50,007 nt of DNA from Planctomycetota bacterium (GCA_022616235.1 JAKEFC010000080.1:1-50007); one strand, 5' to 3'. Positions 8,989 through 17,639 are shown, counted from the stretch's first letter. The notes: generated by a model not told the origin, from the sequence alone. Numbers and translations: made by a program.

Positions 8989-10025
8989 GCGTCGCCCCCC
9001 GCCGTCAAGTAGAGCGCCGCCATGCGCACGGCGAGGCCGTTCGTCACCTGCTCCAGGATCGCGGAGCGCGGTCCATCCGCGACCTCCGGGGTGATCTCGA
9101 TGCCGCGGTTGATCGGCCCGGGGTGGAGGACGAGCACGTCGGGGCGCGCCCGGCGCATGCGCTCCGAGTTGAGCCCGAAGAGGCGGGAATACTCCTCGAG
9201 CGAGGGGAAGAGTCCTTGCTCCTGGCGCTCGCTCTGGATGCGAAGGAGGCAAAGGACATCCACTTCGGGCAGGACTTCATCCAGAGAATAGGACACGTCC
9301 ACCCCGATGTCGCGGAGCGAGCTGGGAACGAGGGTCGGCGGGCCAACGAGCACGACCTTGGCGCCGAAGCGCAGGAATGCCCACATGTCGGAGCGTGCAA
9401 CGCGGCTATGGCGGATGTCCCCCACGATCGCAATGCGCTTGTTCTCGACGCTCCCCAACTTGTCGATCACCGTGAACAAATCGAGGAGCCCTTGCGTCGG
9501 GTGCGCGTGGGCGCCATCGCCCGCGTTGATCACGCACGCCTGGACGCGTTCCGAGAGGAACTGCGGGGCGCCCGGCGCCGGATGACGGAGCACCACGGTA
9601 TCGACGCCCATCGCGATGATGTTGCGCGCCGTGTCGAGCAGGGTCTCTCCCTTCTTGACGCTCGAAGTCTCGCCGTTGAAGTCGACGACGTCCGCGGAGA
9701 GGCGCTGCGCCGCGAGCGTGAAGGAGATGCGAGTGCGCGTGCTCGGCTCGTAGAAGAGATTCACCACGACGCGCCCCCGCAAGGCGGGCACTTTCTTCAC
9801 GCTACGGGTGCTCACTTCGCGAAAGGAGCGCGCCGTCTCGAACAGGAATTCGATCTCTTCGCGGCTGAGGCTCGCGACGTCGAGCAGATGGCGGCGGCGC
9901 CAGGGACGGCGCTCGTCTCCCGGCGCGCCGGCCCCGGCGCTAGCGCCGGTAGCGGCACCTGCCACTACCTCGGGACGCGGGTTGGGACGCGAGTCGGGAT
10001 GCGGCTCGCGAGACGGCGGCGTCAT
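8985..10025 (-). CDS. pyrB: Aspartate carbamoyltransferase catalytic subunit
   Basis: Commits carbamoyl phosphate and aspartate to pyrimidine synthesis. The carbamoyl-phosphate loop FYEPSTRTRISF, the HPTQGLLDLF motif and the HPGPINRGIEI loop are intact. At 346 residues it has an extra N-terminal tail of about 45 residues rich in Pro, Gly and Ala before HLLDVASLSREE. Such N-terminal extensions occur on class A enzymes that assemble with PyrC-like subunits. The ATG overlaps the pyrR stop (ATGA), and the stop overlaps pyrC', so the three genes are translationally coupled. Confidence 0.95.
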   Translation of the reverse strand: MTPPSREPHPDSRPNPRPEVVAGAATGASAGAGAPGDERRPWRRRHLLDVASLSREEIEFLFETARSFREVSTRSVKKVPALRGRVVVNLFYEPSTRTRISFTLAAQRLSADVVDFNGETSSVKKGETLLDTARNIIAMGVDTVVLRHPAPGAPQFLSERVQACVINAGDGAHAHPTQGLLDLFTVIDKLGSVENKRIAIVGDIRHSRVARSDMWAFLRFGAKVVLVGPPTLVPSSLRDIGVDVSYSLDEVLPEVDVLCLLRIQSERQEQGLFPSLEEYSRLFGLNSERMRRARPDVLVLHPGPINRGIEITPEVADGPRSAILEQVTNGLAVRMAALYLTAGGDA

Positions 10026-10594
10026 CGCCCACCGTCTTCTCGGATCGCGACGACTTCGTCTCTCCCATCGAGTTCGGCGAGGCGAAGCTGAACGCGCTCG
10101 TTCCGCGGGCGCTCGACGACGACCCCGACGTGGTCGGGATGGATCGGCAATTCCCGCATCTTGCGATCGATGAAGACTCCGAGCACGACTCGGCGCGGGC
10201 GCCCGAAGTCGGCGAGCTGCGTGAGCGCGGCGCGGATCGTGCGCCCGGTGAAGAACACGTCGTCGACGAGCAGCACGTTCGCGCCGTCGATGTCGAATTC
10301 GATCTGACTAGGTCGTACCGTGGGCTGCGGGCGGGCGGGGGTGAAATCATCGCGATAAAGAGTGATGTCGAGCACGCCGCTCGGCAGCGCGGGCCCGCCC
10401 TCGTCGCGGATTCGGTGCTGCAAGCGCTCCGCCAAGAGGTCGCCACGACGGTGGATGCCGACGATCCCCCAAGGACCTTCGCCGCCGGCGTGGCGAGCCG
10501 CGTCGCCGCCGCGCACGCGCGCCGCCAATTCGTGAAAGAACTTGTCGAGCAAGCGCGACGTCTCCGCCGCATTGAAGATGATCGTGTCGCTCAT
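10022..10594 (-). CDS. pyrR: PyrR bifunctional pyrimidine regulator / uracil phosphoribosyltransferase
   Basis: RNA-binding attenuation protein with weak uracil phosphoribosyltransferase activity in studied bacteria. The 190-residue product begins MSDTIIF, and its PRPP loop VLLVDDVFFTGRTIRAA is nearly canonical. The I-H-R-R-G-D segment and the C-terminal ERVQLRLAELDG are also typical. The frame runs open far upstream, but the family-typical ATG is at 10594. It heads the pyrR-pyrB-pyrC' cluster; its last codons overlap pyrB. The 5' flank carries a remnant of a dispersed repeat ending 9 bp before the ATG, and no clear ribosome-binding site is visible. I could not identify a PyrR-type attenuator. 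Confidence 0.93.
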   Translation of the reverse strand: MSDTIIFNAAETSRLLDKFFHELAARVRGGDAARHAGGEGPWGIVGIHRRGDLLAERLQHRIRDEGGPALPSGVLDITLYRDDFTPARPQPTVRPSQIEFDIDGANVLLVDDVFFTGRTIRAALTQLADFGRPRRVVLGVFIDRKMRELPIHPDHVGVVVERPRNERVQLRLAELDGRDEVVAIREDGGR

Positions 10595-10602
10595 CCGTTG
10601 TG

Positions 10603-10640
10603 GCCTATCTCGAGACCTCGCATGGCTGCGGTCGGCTGCG
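10603..10640. repeat. Remnant of the 180 bp MITE-like repeat, just upstream of pyrR
   Basis: This stretch matches the left end of the element copies at 24335 and 26248. It keeps GCCTATC, then ACCTCGC, then CTGCGGTCGGCTG in the same order and orientation. The rest of the element is not recognisable. It ends 9 bp before the pyrR start codon, much as the full copy abuts the ptsI start. Confidence 0.6.
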
Positions 10641-10715
10641 CCGGGGAGCATATCCGAAAGCCGGGCGCGGCACCGGGCGTTTTGCGCCGAGAGCCGGCGA
10701 AAGGGACGCGGAACG

Positions 10716-11873
10716 TCAATCGGGCTCGGTGAGCGCGGCGAGCGCACGCGGCGGCGCGCCCGCTCCCATCTCGGCCTCCGCCGCCGCGAGGATCGCTTCG
10801 TGGCGTGGCAAGAAGGGAGCCGGCACGCCGCGCGGCGGATCTTCTGCGCCGAAGAGCGCGCGCAAGATCCCCGCTTCGAGGGCGTGGAGCCCCTTCCCCG
10901 CCAGTACGGAGACGGCAATTCCATCAGCGAGCGCAGGTGCAGCGCTGCCTGCCGCACCGCGGCGCTCGTCCGAACGCGAGTACACCTTGAGCATCGCGCA
11001 CCGGTCGCGAATGCGTCGTTCCTCCGCGCGCGACTCCGCGCTCGCATTCGGCGGCTCGAGGAAGACCACGAGGTCCGCGCGCGCGATCGCCTCCCGCATG
11101 CGCAGGACCCCCTCCCGCTCCAGCTCGTCGCCCGCTCCGCGGAGTCCGGCGCCGTCGCTGAGGAGTATCGGATAAGCCCCGATCACGGCGGGTTCCTCGA
11201 TGACGTCGCGCGTCGTGCCGGCCGCGGCATCGGTGACTACGCGCTCGCCACCGAGGAGGTAGTTGAAGAGCGTGCTCTTCCCCGCATTCGGCACGCCCGC
11301 GAGGACCACCCGCTTAGGCTCCAAGAGTCCGCGCGCGGCGGGGCCGCGGGCGCGAATCGCGCGCAATTCCGCCAAGGTCGGTGGGGGTGATCCTTGCACC
11401 GCCGCCTCCGCCCAACCGGCAAGGCCCGTCGCCTCTTCCGGCTGCCCCTGCTCGAGCAGAAGCTCCGCCGCCGCCAGAGTACGTACCCCCGGCAACAGAT
11501 CGAGCGCCTCGCGCCAGATGCGGGATGCTCCGGCGGCCGGAAATGCCCAGGCCGTCGGAAAGGTAATGGGCGGCGCTTCGGATGCGCCCGCGGCTGCCAG
11601 CGCCTCGCAAAGCTCGGCGACGAGCAGCGGATTGCCGTGCACGGTGAGGATGAATTCTGCCGATTCGTCGGGGCGCGGAATGACCATGCCGTCGTCGATC
11701 GTCGCCCCGCTCGCCGCGACGAAGCGCCCATAGCACGCGCGATCGCGAGGCACCCCGTGCTTTGACGTGAATACGCGCGCGAGCACCTCGCGGCTCCCCG
11801 GTCCGAGCAGCTCGAGGACGTGTAGCGCGCCGCGTCCGAACGGGGAAGCGCGCCGCACGTAGCAGGGCTTCAC
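10716..11873 (-). CDS. Divergent MnmE/TrmE-like GTPase lacking the C-terminal Cys motif
   Basis: Related to MnmE, which modifies wobble uridine in tRNA with MnmG. The 385 residues (family about 450) comprise a TrmE N-terminal-like domain (1-95), a helical part and an inserted GTPase domain. G1 is GVPNAGKSTLF (193-203), G2 AGTTRD and G3 SDGAGLR in place of DTAGLR. The G4 NKxD is absent (YSRSD in its place). The C-terminal CxGKFC that defines MnmE is missing, and the protein ends AALTEPD. The GTG start overlaps the coaX stop (GTGA), so the two are coupled. Whether it still modifies tRNA is uncertain; a repurposed GTPase is possible. mnmG is not nearby. Confidence 0.75.
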   Translation of the reverse strand: MKPCYVRRASPFGRGALHVLELLGPGSREVLARVFTSKHGVPRDRACYGRFVAASGATIDDGMVIPRPDESAEFILTVHGNPLLVAELCEALAAAGASEAPPITFPTAWAFPAAGASRIWREALDLLPGVRTLAAAELLLEQGQPEEATGLAGWAEAAVQGSPPPTLAELRAIRARGPAARGLLEPKRVVLAGVPNAGKSTLFNYLLGGERVVTDAAAGTTRDVIEEPAVIGAYPILLSDGAGLRGAGDELEREGVLRMREAIARADLVVFLEPPNASAESRAEERRIRDRCAMLKVYSRSDERRGAAGSAAPALADGIAVSVLAGKGLHALEAGILRALFGAEDPPRGVPAPFLPRHEAILAAAEAEMGAGAPPRALAALTEPD

Positions 11874-12607
11874 GCCCCTCCCGACTGCGCCGCGGCCACA
11901 CGCAGGCCATCGAGCGTGAGATGCGGGGCAACGATCTCGATCCCCTCGCACGATGAGGAATACGTCGCCGCCCCGCCGCCGGTTGCCACGACGGCCGTGT
12001 CGCGCGCGAGCCTCTGTTTCATCGCGTGGATATGGAAACCGATGCCGCCGGCGAGCATGCCGAACACGCCGCGGCGAATCGCGTCCTTCGTGTCGCGGCC
12101 GTAGAGGATCTCGGTCGGCTCGATGTCGACGTACGGAAGGAGCGAGGTCCCGGACGCGAGCGAGCGCGCGAGCAGTTCCGGGCCGGGCAGGATCACGCCG
12201 CCGCAGAAGTCTCCCTGCGGAGAGACGACGTCGATCGTGACCGCCGTTCCGAAATCTACGATCAGCGCCGGCCGATTGGAGCGCTCGCGCCACGCGATCG
12301 CATTGAGCAGCCGGTCGGCGCCGACCAGGCGCGGGTCGGGCCCCAAGCAGCGAATCGGCAGTGGGTTATCCGCTCCGAGCTGCTCGATCGGAATCCCGCC
12401 CAGCGCGCCCCAGGAGTCTAGCCAGCGCGCAGCGCCATCGCGGTTGACAGACGCGAACACCGCACGCGCCGCTCCGCGCCACGCGGGGAGCGGTAATTCC
12501 CAGGGTCCGGCCGCGGGAAGGCGCCCGGCATCCGAGAGCGTGCTGCCCTCGAACACCCCCCAATGGAGGTTCGTGTTGCCGAGGTTGAGTGCGAGTAGCC
12601 GGTCCAT
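11870..12607 (-). CDS. coaX: Type III pantothenate kinase
   Basis: First step of coenzyme A synthesis, phosphorylating pantothenate. Motifs in order: LNLGNTNLHWGVF, GADRLLNAIAW, VDFGTAVTIDVV, GGVILPGPELL and a glycine-rich ATGGGA, over 245 residues. The first motif is normally DxGNT; here the Asp is Asn (N8), which removes a residue that acts at the ATP/metal site in characterised enzymes. The start ATG at 12607 has GGAG 4 bases upstream; two in-frame ATGs further upstream lie between the proposed -10 and the ribosome-binding site. A consensus TATAAT lies about 33 bp before the start. Confidence 0.9.
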   Translation of the reverse strand: MDRLLALNLGNTNLHWGVFEGSTLSDAGRLPAAGPWELPLPAWRGAARAVFASVNRDGAARWLDSWGALGGIPIEQLGADNPLPIRCLGPDPRLVGADRLLNAIAWRERSNRPALIVDFGTAVTIDVVSPQGDFCGGVILPGPELLARSLASGTSLLPYVDIEPTEILYGRDTKDAIRRGVFGMLAGGIGFHIHAMKQRLARDTAVVATGGGAATYSSSCEGIEIVAPHLTLDGLRVAAAQSGGA

Positions 12608-12639
12608 GCCCCTCCATCGCGCCATGGGCAAAGTCCGCG

Positions 12640-12645
12640 ATTATA
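12640..12645 (-). promoter_or_regulatory. Candidate -10 box of the coaX promoter
   Basis: A perfect TATAAT on the minus strand stands out in very GC-rich sequence, about 33 bp before the coaX ATG. No convincing -35 lies 16-18 bp upstream. It gives a short leader and would drive coaX and the overlapping GTPase gene. Confidence 0.5.
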
Positions 12646-12775
12646 AGCAGGTGGAGGCGGAGCAGCGCGAGTCTCTTTGGCGGCGCGCGGCGGCGCGCGG
12701 CGGCGCGGAGCATGCCGGAGCGCCGCTCCCGTGTCTGCCCCAGCGGACGCTCCGCCGATCATATGGCCCTCGTGT

Positions 12776-12920
12776 CGAGGCTCTGACTCGACACGCGCGG
12801 GCCCGCGGCTCTGCTTCCGATGGCGTGACGATGCGGTACGTGCCGGCCCGTGGGACTGAGAAGCGGCAGAGCCGCAGGGGCTCGGTGTCGAGGCGGAGCC
12901 TCGACACCAGGGGCTAACTC
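12776..12920. repeat. REP-like palindromic element, copy 1 (3' of pilT)
   Basis: This region holds a perfect 11 bp inverted repeat, GGTGTCGAGGC / GCCTCGACACC with loop GGA at 12884-12908. It also has an 8 bp one, GTGTCGAG / CTCGACAC, at its left end. About 140 bp is clearly similar to the copy at 34222, including a shared GATGCGGT core and CGGCAGAGCCGC. It sits after pilT and before the coaX promoter. The rest of the 12608-12991 gap holds only the coaX promoter and GC-rich sequence without a gene. Confidence 0.75.
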
Positions 12921-12991
12921 GAGGACCGCGCCTATCGCGGAGCATGCCGGAGCGTCGACACTAGGCCGCGTCGATGGCGGGTAAGGCGGTC

Positions 12992-14089
12992 TTAGTACTC
13001 AAAGTGGAAGTCGTGGGCCATCGCGCCTTTGTAGATCCCCTTCAGCTCGAGCTTCAGCTCGTCGGGGTAGTCGGCGGCGGCCATGGCGTCCTCGAGGGCG
13101 ATCTCGTCGGACTGATAGAGCTTCTTCAAGCTCTGGTTGAAGGTCTGGCAACCGAAGTAGTCGCCTTCCTTGATGGCGGTGTACAGCTCGGGCGTGCGGC
13201 CCGCTTGCAGGAGGTCGCGGATCGTGGGGCTCGCGATCATCATTTCGAGGGCGGGCACGCGGCCACGGCCATGCTTGCGCGGGAGCAGTCGCTGGGACAC
13301 GACACCTTGCAGCACGAGGGAGAGCTGCAGGCGAATCAGCTCGTGCTGGTGGGGCGGGAAGTAGTTGATGATCCGCTCCACCGTCTGCGAGGCGTTGATG
13401 GAGTGCAGCGTCGAGAGCACGAGGTGGCCGGTCTCCGCGGCGTTGAGCGCCGCTTCCATCGTTTCGCGATCGCGCATTTCGCCGATCAGGATCACATCGG
13501 GGCTCTGGCGCAGCACGTGCTTCAGAGCATCGACGTAGTTGTGGGTGTCGATCCCGATCTCGCGCTGATCGATGATCGACTTCTTGTCTTTGAAAATGAA
13601 TTCGATCGGGTCTTCGATGGTAATGATGTGGCGGTTGAATTGCTCGTTCATGTGATTGAGCATCGCCGCCAACGTCGTGGATTTCCCCGAGCCGGTATTG
13701 CCGGTCACGAGAACCAGGCCGCGCGGCTGCGCGACCAGGCGACCGAGGACCTCGTCGGGAAGATTCAATTCGGCGAATGAGGGCACGGTGGCGATGATGT
13801 GGCGGAACACGAAACCGAGTTGACCGCGCTGGCGATAGATATTGACGCGAAAGCGGCCGATCCCGGGAAGCTCGTAGGCGGTGTCGATCTCGCAGTTGTT
13901 CGGGAGCGGATCGCGCCGCGAGTCCTCGATGATCTCCAACATCTCTTGCGTGTCCTGCGGAGCGATCTCTTCCGTGTCGAGGAAGTGCACGATGCCATCG
14001 ATCCGGAGCGTAGGAGGTCCGCCGACCTTGATGAAGAGGTCGGAGGCCTTCTCGATGACCATCTTGCGAAGCATTTCGTGGAATTCCAT
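12992..14089 (-). CDS. pilT: Type IV pilus retraction ATPase PilT/PilU
   Basis: Hexameric cytoplasmic ATPase that powers pilus retraction. The 365 residues show the PilT N-terminal domain (MLRKMVIEKASDLFIKVGGPP), Walker A GNTGSGKST, the Asp box IITIEDPIEF, Walker B ILIGEMRD and the His box GHLVLSTLHS. The PilT AIRNLIRE signature is altered to TIRDLLQAGRTPEL, so PilU is not excluded. The ATG has AGGAGG 5 bases upstream. It is separated from the pilMNO cluster by obg, rpmA, rplU and rng. Confidence 0.93.
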   Translation of the reverse strand: MEFHEMLRKMVIEKASDLFIKVGGPPTLRIDGIVHFLDTEEIAPQDTQEMLEIIEDSRRDPLPNNCEIDTAYELPGIGRFRVNIYRQRGQLGFVFRHIIATVPSFAELNLPDEVLGRLVAQPRGLVLVTGNTGSGKSTTLAAMLNHMNEQFNRHIITIEDPIEFIFKDKKSIIDQREIGIDTHNYVDALKHVLRQSPDVILIGEMRDRETMEAALNAAETGHLVLSTLHSINASQTVERIINYFPPHQHELIRLQLSLVLQGVVSQRLLPRKHGRGRVPALEMMIASPTIRDLLQAGRTPELYTAIKEGDYFGCQTFNQSLKKLYQSDEIALEDAMAAADYPDELKLELKGIYKGAMAHDFHFEY

Positions 14090-14188
14090 CGAACCTCCTG
14101 ATAGGCGGCCGCGATCCTCGAGCCATATCCTTGGTCGCGGCGCACGATCGCTCCGTGCAGTCGTGCAATTCCCTCGTAGCTACCTTTC

Positions 14189-14218
14189 AGTATATCCCGC
14201 TATTCGGAGGGCGGCGAA
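14189..14218 (-). promoter_or_regulatory. Possible promoter upstream of pilT
   Basis: On the minus strand TATACT (14189-14194) is preceded, 18 bp upstream, by TTCGCC (14213-14218). The -10 matches 5 of 6 but the -35 only 3 of 6. It overlaps the 3' end of obg and would leave a leader of about 95 bases before the pilT start. Confidence 0.35.
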
Positions 14219-15225
14219 TTGCAGGCGCGGACGGCGCTCCAAGCAGCTTCGAGGAGGTCGGATAGCCCAGCGCCAGTCACCGCGGAAAGCGCCAGAACCG
14301 GTGCGCCGATGGCGCGAGAAAGCGCCGCGACGAGCGCGCCGCGTCGCTCCTCGGCGATGAGATCGATCTTGCCGATCGCGGTGAGCACACGGCGCTCTAC
14401 CAAGCGTGCGGAGAAGAGCCGCAGCTCCTCGCGGATGATCCGGTAATCTCGCACGAGATCTTCGACCGTGCGTTCGAACGGATCCAAGAGATGGACGAGC
14501 ACGCGAGTTCGCTCGAGGTGACGAAGGAACTCGGTGCCGAGACCTAGGCCGGTGTGGGCACCCTCGATCAGGCCGGGGATATCCGCGAAGGTGAGACGCC
14601 GCTCTCCGTCCAGGACCGCGATGCCGAGCTGGGGGGCGAGGGTCGTGAATGGATAGTCCGCGATCCGCGGGTGCGCCGCGGAGACGCGCGAGAGGAGGGT
14701 GGACTTGCCCGCGTTGGGAAGCCCCACGAGTCCGACGTCCGCCATGAGCTTGAGCACGAGCGACAGCTCGCGCTCGACCCCATCCTCGCCCCGCTCGCAC
14801 TCCCGCGGGGTTTGATGGGTCGCCGTGGCGAATGCCTTGTTGCCGCGGCCGCCGGCGCCGCCGCGAGCGACAAGGATCGAAGAATCGACGCGGTCGAGAT
14901 CGGCGAGAAGATCACCGGTCCTGCGGTCGCTCACCTGCGTGCCGACCGGGAGTCCAATGAGCAGATCGGCGCCGTTTCGTCCGGAGCAATTCTTGGCGCC
15001 GCCTGGGCGGCCATTCTCCGCCGCATAGATGTGGCGGTGGCCGAGATCGAACAGGCTCGTAAGTTGGGGATTCGATTGCAAGACGACGTGGCCGCCGCGG
15101 CCGCCATCTCCCCCGTCGGGGCCTCCGCGCGGAACGAACTTCTCGCGGCGAAAGGACACGCACCCTGCGCCGCCCTTTCCGCTCCGCACGAGGATCACTG
15201 CCTCGTCGACGAAATGAACGCCCAC
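14200..15225 (-). CDS. obg: Obg/CgtA family GTPase
   Basis: Ribosome-associated GTPase acting in large-subunit maturation. The Obg glycine-rich domain (1-155) is clear: FVDEAVILVRSGKGGAG and FVPRGGPDGGDGG. It is followed by a G domain with G1 GLPNAGKSTLL, G2 DYPFTT and G3 DIPGLIEGAH. G4 reads GKID rather than NKxD, an unusual change at the guanine-recognition Asn. G5 is LSAVTGAG. The start is GTG; 341 residues, no C-terminal OCT domain. It follows rplU-rpmA in the common rplU-rpmA-obg order. Confidence 0.93.
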   Translation of the reverse strand: MGVHFVDEAVILVRSGKGGAGCVSFRREKFVPRGGPDGGDGGRGGHVVLQSNPQLTSLFDLGHRHIYAAENGRPGGAKNCSGRNGADLLIGLPVGTQVSDRRTGDLLADLDRVDSSILVARGGAGGRGNKAFATATHQTPRECERGEDGVERELSLVLKLMADVGLVGLPNAGKSTLLSRVSAAHPRIADYPFTTLAPQLGIAVLDGERRLTFADIPGLIEGAHTGLGLGTEFLRHLERTRVLVHLLDPFERTVEDLVRDYRIIREELRLFSARLVERRVLTAIGKIDLIAEERRGALVAALSRAIGAPVLALSAVTGAGLSDLLEAAWSAVRACNSPPSE

Positions 15226-15382
15226 AAAATCGCTCTCTAGGATTCAGATTGGAACGCAGAGCGCGTACAGCGCTGCCGGGCGCCGGCGCGGCTGCGCGCA
15301 GCCTCTTGGCGCGAGCCGGTACGCGCGGCACAGGGGTCCGGATCTGTTGAAGCGGAAGCGAATGGCGCGGGCGGCGGCTCGA

Positions 15383-15628
15383 TCAGGAGCTGGGATAGAC
15401 GCTGATTCGATTCCTGGTCTCGAACTTGACGCGGCCTTCGATCATTGCGAAGAGAGTGAAATCGCGGCCGAGACGTACGTTGTGCCCCGCGTTGAACTTC
15501 GTCCCGAGCTGGCGCACGAGGATCCCTCCGGCGCCCACCAGTTCGCCGTCGAACTTCTTGATCCCGCGGAATTGCGGCTGCGAATCGCGGCCGTTGCGGG
15601 AGGATCCCTGCCCCTTCTTGTGCGCCAT
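15383..15628 (-). CDS. rpmA: 50S ribosomal protein L27
   Basis: Large-subunit protein near the peptidyl transferase centre. The 81-residue product begins [16 protein letters not shown], the classic L27 N-terminus with no cleaved presequence, and continues [19 protein letters not shown]. The ATG has GAGGAG 7 bases upstream. It lies 22 bp after rplU. A 157 bp gap to obg follows, with no gene. Confidence 0.97.
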   Translation of the reverse strand: MAHKKGQGSSRNGRDSQPQFRGIKKFDGELVGAGGILVRQLGTKFNAGHNVRLGRDFTLFAMIEGRVKFETRNRISVYPSS

Positions 15629-15650
15629 GTCGCTGCTCCTCGATCTCGAT

Positions 15651-15965
15651 CTACTTCGCTTGGATGCTCTCGATGCGGACCTGCGTGTACACCTGCCGAT
15701 GTCCAGCCCTCGTGTGAGAGCCTTCCCGCCGGCGGAAGTGATGGTAGCGGACTTTCGGTCCTTTCGCTTCCGCGAGCACTTCCGCGACGACGCGCGCCCC
15801 CGCGACAAGCGGCTTACCTACATGGATCCGCTCCCCCTCTTCGATGGAGAGGACTTCTGAGAATTCGATGCGGCTGCCCGGCGCGGCTTCGCGGCGCTCG
15901 ATCGCAACCGTATCCCCTTCACTCACGCGGTATTGTTTCCCGCCGTCTCGAATGATCGCGATCAT
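15651..15965 (-). CDS. rplU: 50S ribosomal protein L21
   Basis: 104 residues, typical for L21, starting [18 protein letters not shown]. The ends [21 protein letters not shown] and VRIESI are diagnostic. In-frame ATGs lie 15 and 7 codons upstream but would add unconserved residues. It is the first gene of rplU-rpmA-(obg). The 177 bp upstream region is GC-rich with some inverted repeats and no gene; no leader element could be assigned. Confidence 0.95.
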   Translation of the reverse strand: MIAIIRDGGKQYRVSEGDTVAIERREAAPGSRIEFSEVLSIEEGERIHVGKPLVAGARVVAEVLAEAKGPKVRYHHFRRREGSHTRAGHRQVYTQVRIESIQAK

Positions 15966-16142
15966 TGCTTCACTTTCGCCGTCCATTCCCGAAGCGGCCG
16001 CTACGCGCATCTCCGGGCGTGCCTGCTGGTTGCCGAAAAGGGGAGGATATTACCGGCAGTTACGCCTCGCGAAAAGCCCGTTTCGTTCGTGGGTCTGGCC
16101 TCGGGGCCGGCTCGGCTCCCGGCCTCCTCGCCGGGATGCGCG

Positions 16143-17639
16143 TCATTCGTAGCTCACTCGAAACTGGTCGGCCGCGAGGTCCGGCGACAAGCGGACGGCG
16201 ACGCGCTTACCGCTCTTTCGCTCCAGCTCCAGGATCTGCTCGCGCTTCTCGTTCGCGAGCCGCTCCATGAGGCCGGCGCCTACCTCCACGACTCCGCGCC
16301 GGTGCCGCCGTTCCCCGAGCCCGCGCTGGAGCTGGCGGAAGATGGCAGTCGCGACGTTGCGGGCGCTGCGGACGGTTCCGCGGCCCGCACAGGTCGGACA
16401 GGTCTCGCGGGCGACCCGATCCTTCGAAGGGCGAAGCCTCTGCCGCGTCATCTCGATGATCCCGAAGCGCGACATGCGGCAAAACCACGTCTTCGCCCGG
16501 TCGTGCCGGAGTTCTTGGCGGAGCGCCTGCTCGACGCGCCGGCGATGCTTCGCCTCGGTCATGTCGATGAAGTCGCAAACGACCACTCCGCCGAGATCGC
16601 GCAGCCTGAGCTGCCGGCCGATCTCCGCTACCGCCTCCAGGTTGATGGAGATCGCGGTCTTTTCGAGGTCCTCCTCCGCACGGTAGCGGCCGGAGTTCAC
16701 ATCGATCGCCACGAGCGCTTCCGTTTCGTCGATGACGAGCGACCCGCCGCTCGGCAGAGGGACCTTGCGGTCATAGATGCTCTCGATCTCCTTCTCGACG
16801 CCGAATCGATGGAAGATCGGCGTCGAACCACCGAAGTGCTTCACGCGGTCGGCGTAGCGCGGCATGACCCGCTCGAGGAACTGGCGCACCCGCGCGGTCA
16901 CCGCTTCGTCATCGATCACGATCTCTTCGATCTCCGGCTTGAAGAGGTCCCTCACGGTTCGGATCACGACGTCGCTCTCCGCATGCAGGAGCGCCGGCGC
17001 GCGCCCGTTTTCCAGCTTCTCTAGGATCCCCTGCCAGAGCTGTCGGAGGAACTTGAGGTCGCGGTCCAAGTCGCGCTTGGCTTGCTCGGCGCCCGCGGTG
17101 CGCACGATCAGTCCGACGTGCGGCGGCGGCTTCAAGTTCTCGGCGATCGCGCGCAGGTCGTCGCGGGCCTTTTGATCCTCGATCTTCTTCGAGACGCCGG
17201 CGCGGGTCATCCCCGCCATGAGCACGAGGTAACGCCCGGGAAGGCTCACGAAGGTCGTGACGCTAGGTCCCTTGTGGCCGATCGCCTCCTTGGAGACTTG
17301 CACGAGCACTTCCTGCCCCTTGGTGAGCAGGTTCTGGATCAGCGTCTTTTCCGCCTGCTCCGGCGGGCGCTCATCGAAGCGATTCACCGGGATTCTGCGC
17401 GCGCCGCCGTAGGCGTGGTGCACGTCGGAAACGTGCAGGAAGCCGCTCCGCTCCTCGCCGAGGTCGATGAAGGCGGCCTGAATGCCGGGCTCGATGTTCA
17501 CGACTCGTCCGAGATAGATGTTTCCGTGCTGCGTCTTCTCGGTCGTCTCTTCGATTTGGTACTCGAGCAAGCGATGATCGTCGGCGAGCGCGACGCGCAC
17601 CTCCCCGGGCTCCTCGACGTTTACGAGCAATCGCTTCAT
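16143..17639 (-). CDS. rng: Ribonuclease G/E family endoribonuclease
   Basis: Endoribonuclease of the RNase E/G family, cutting single-stranded RNA in rRNA maturation and mRNA decay. It has 498 residues, the RNase G size, with no long E-type scaffold tail. An S1 domain lies near the start (GNIYLGRVVNIEPGIQAAFIDLG). The magnesium-binding Asp residues are in ALVAIDVNSGR and VVCDFIDM. The zinc-link is CPTCAGRG. The frame is open upstream, but MKRLLVNVEEP at 17639 matches the family start. The gene follows the pil operon terminator. Confidence 0.95.
   Translation of the reverse strand: MKRLLVNVEEPGEVRVALADDHRLLEYQIEETTEKTQHGNIYLGRVVNIEPGIQAAFIDLGEERSGFLHVSDVHHAYGGARRIPVNRFDERPPEQAEKTLIQNLLTKGQEVLVQVSKEAIGHKGPSVTTFVSLPGRYLVLMAGMTRAGVSKKIEDQKARDDLRAIAENLKPPPHVGLIVRTAGAEQAKRDLDRDLKFLRQLWQGILEKLENGRAPALLHAESDVVIRTVRDLFKPEIEEIVIDDEAVTARVRQFLERVMPRYADRVKHFGGSTPIFHRFGVEKEIESIYDRKVPLPSGGSLVIDETEALVAIDVNSGRYRAEEDLEKTAISINLEAVAEIGRQLRLRDLGGVVVCDFIDMTEAKHRRRVEQALRQELRHDRAKTWFCRMSRFGIIEMTRQRLRPSKDRVARETCPTCAGRGTVRSARNVATAIFRQLQRGLGERRHRRGVVEVGAGLMERLANEKREQILELERKSGKRVAVRLSPDLAADQFRVSYE

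Noticed and set aside
7696-9252. Longer pyrC reading frame starting inside pyrB
   Set aside because: The first 88 codons are an out-of-frame shadow of pyrB; GTG at 8988 overlapping the pyrB stop fits family length.
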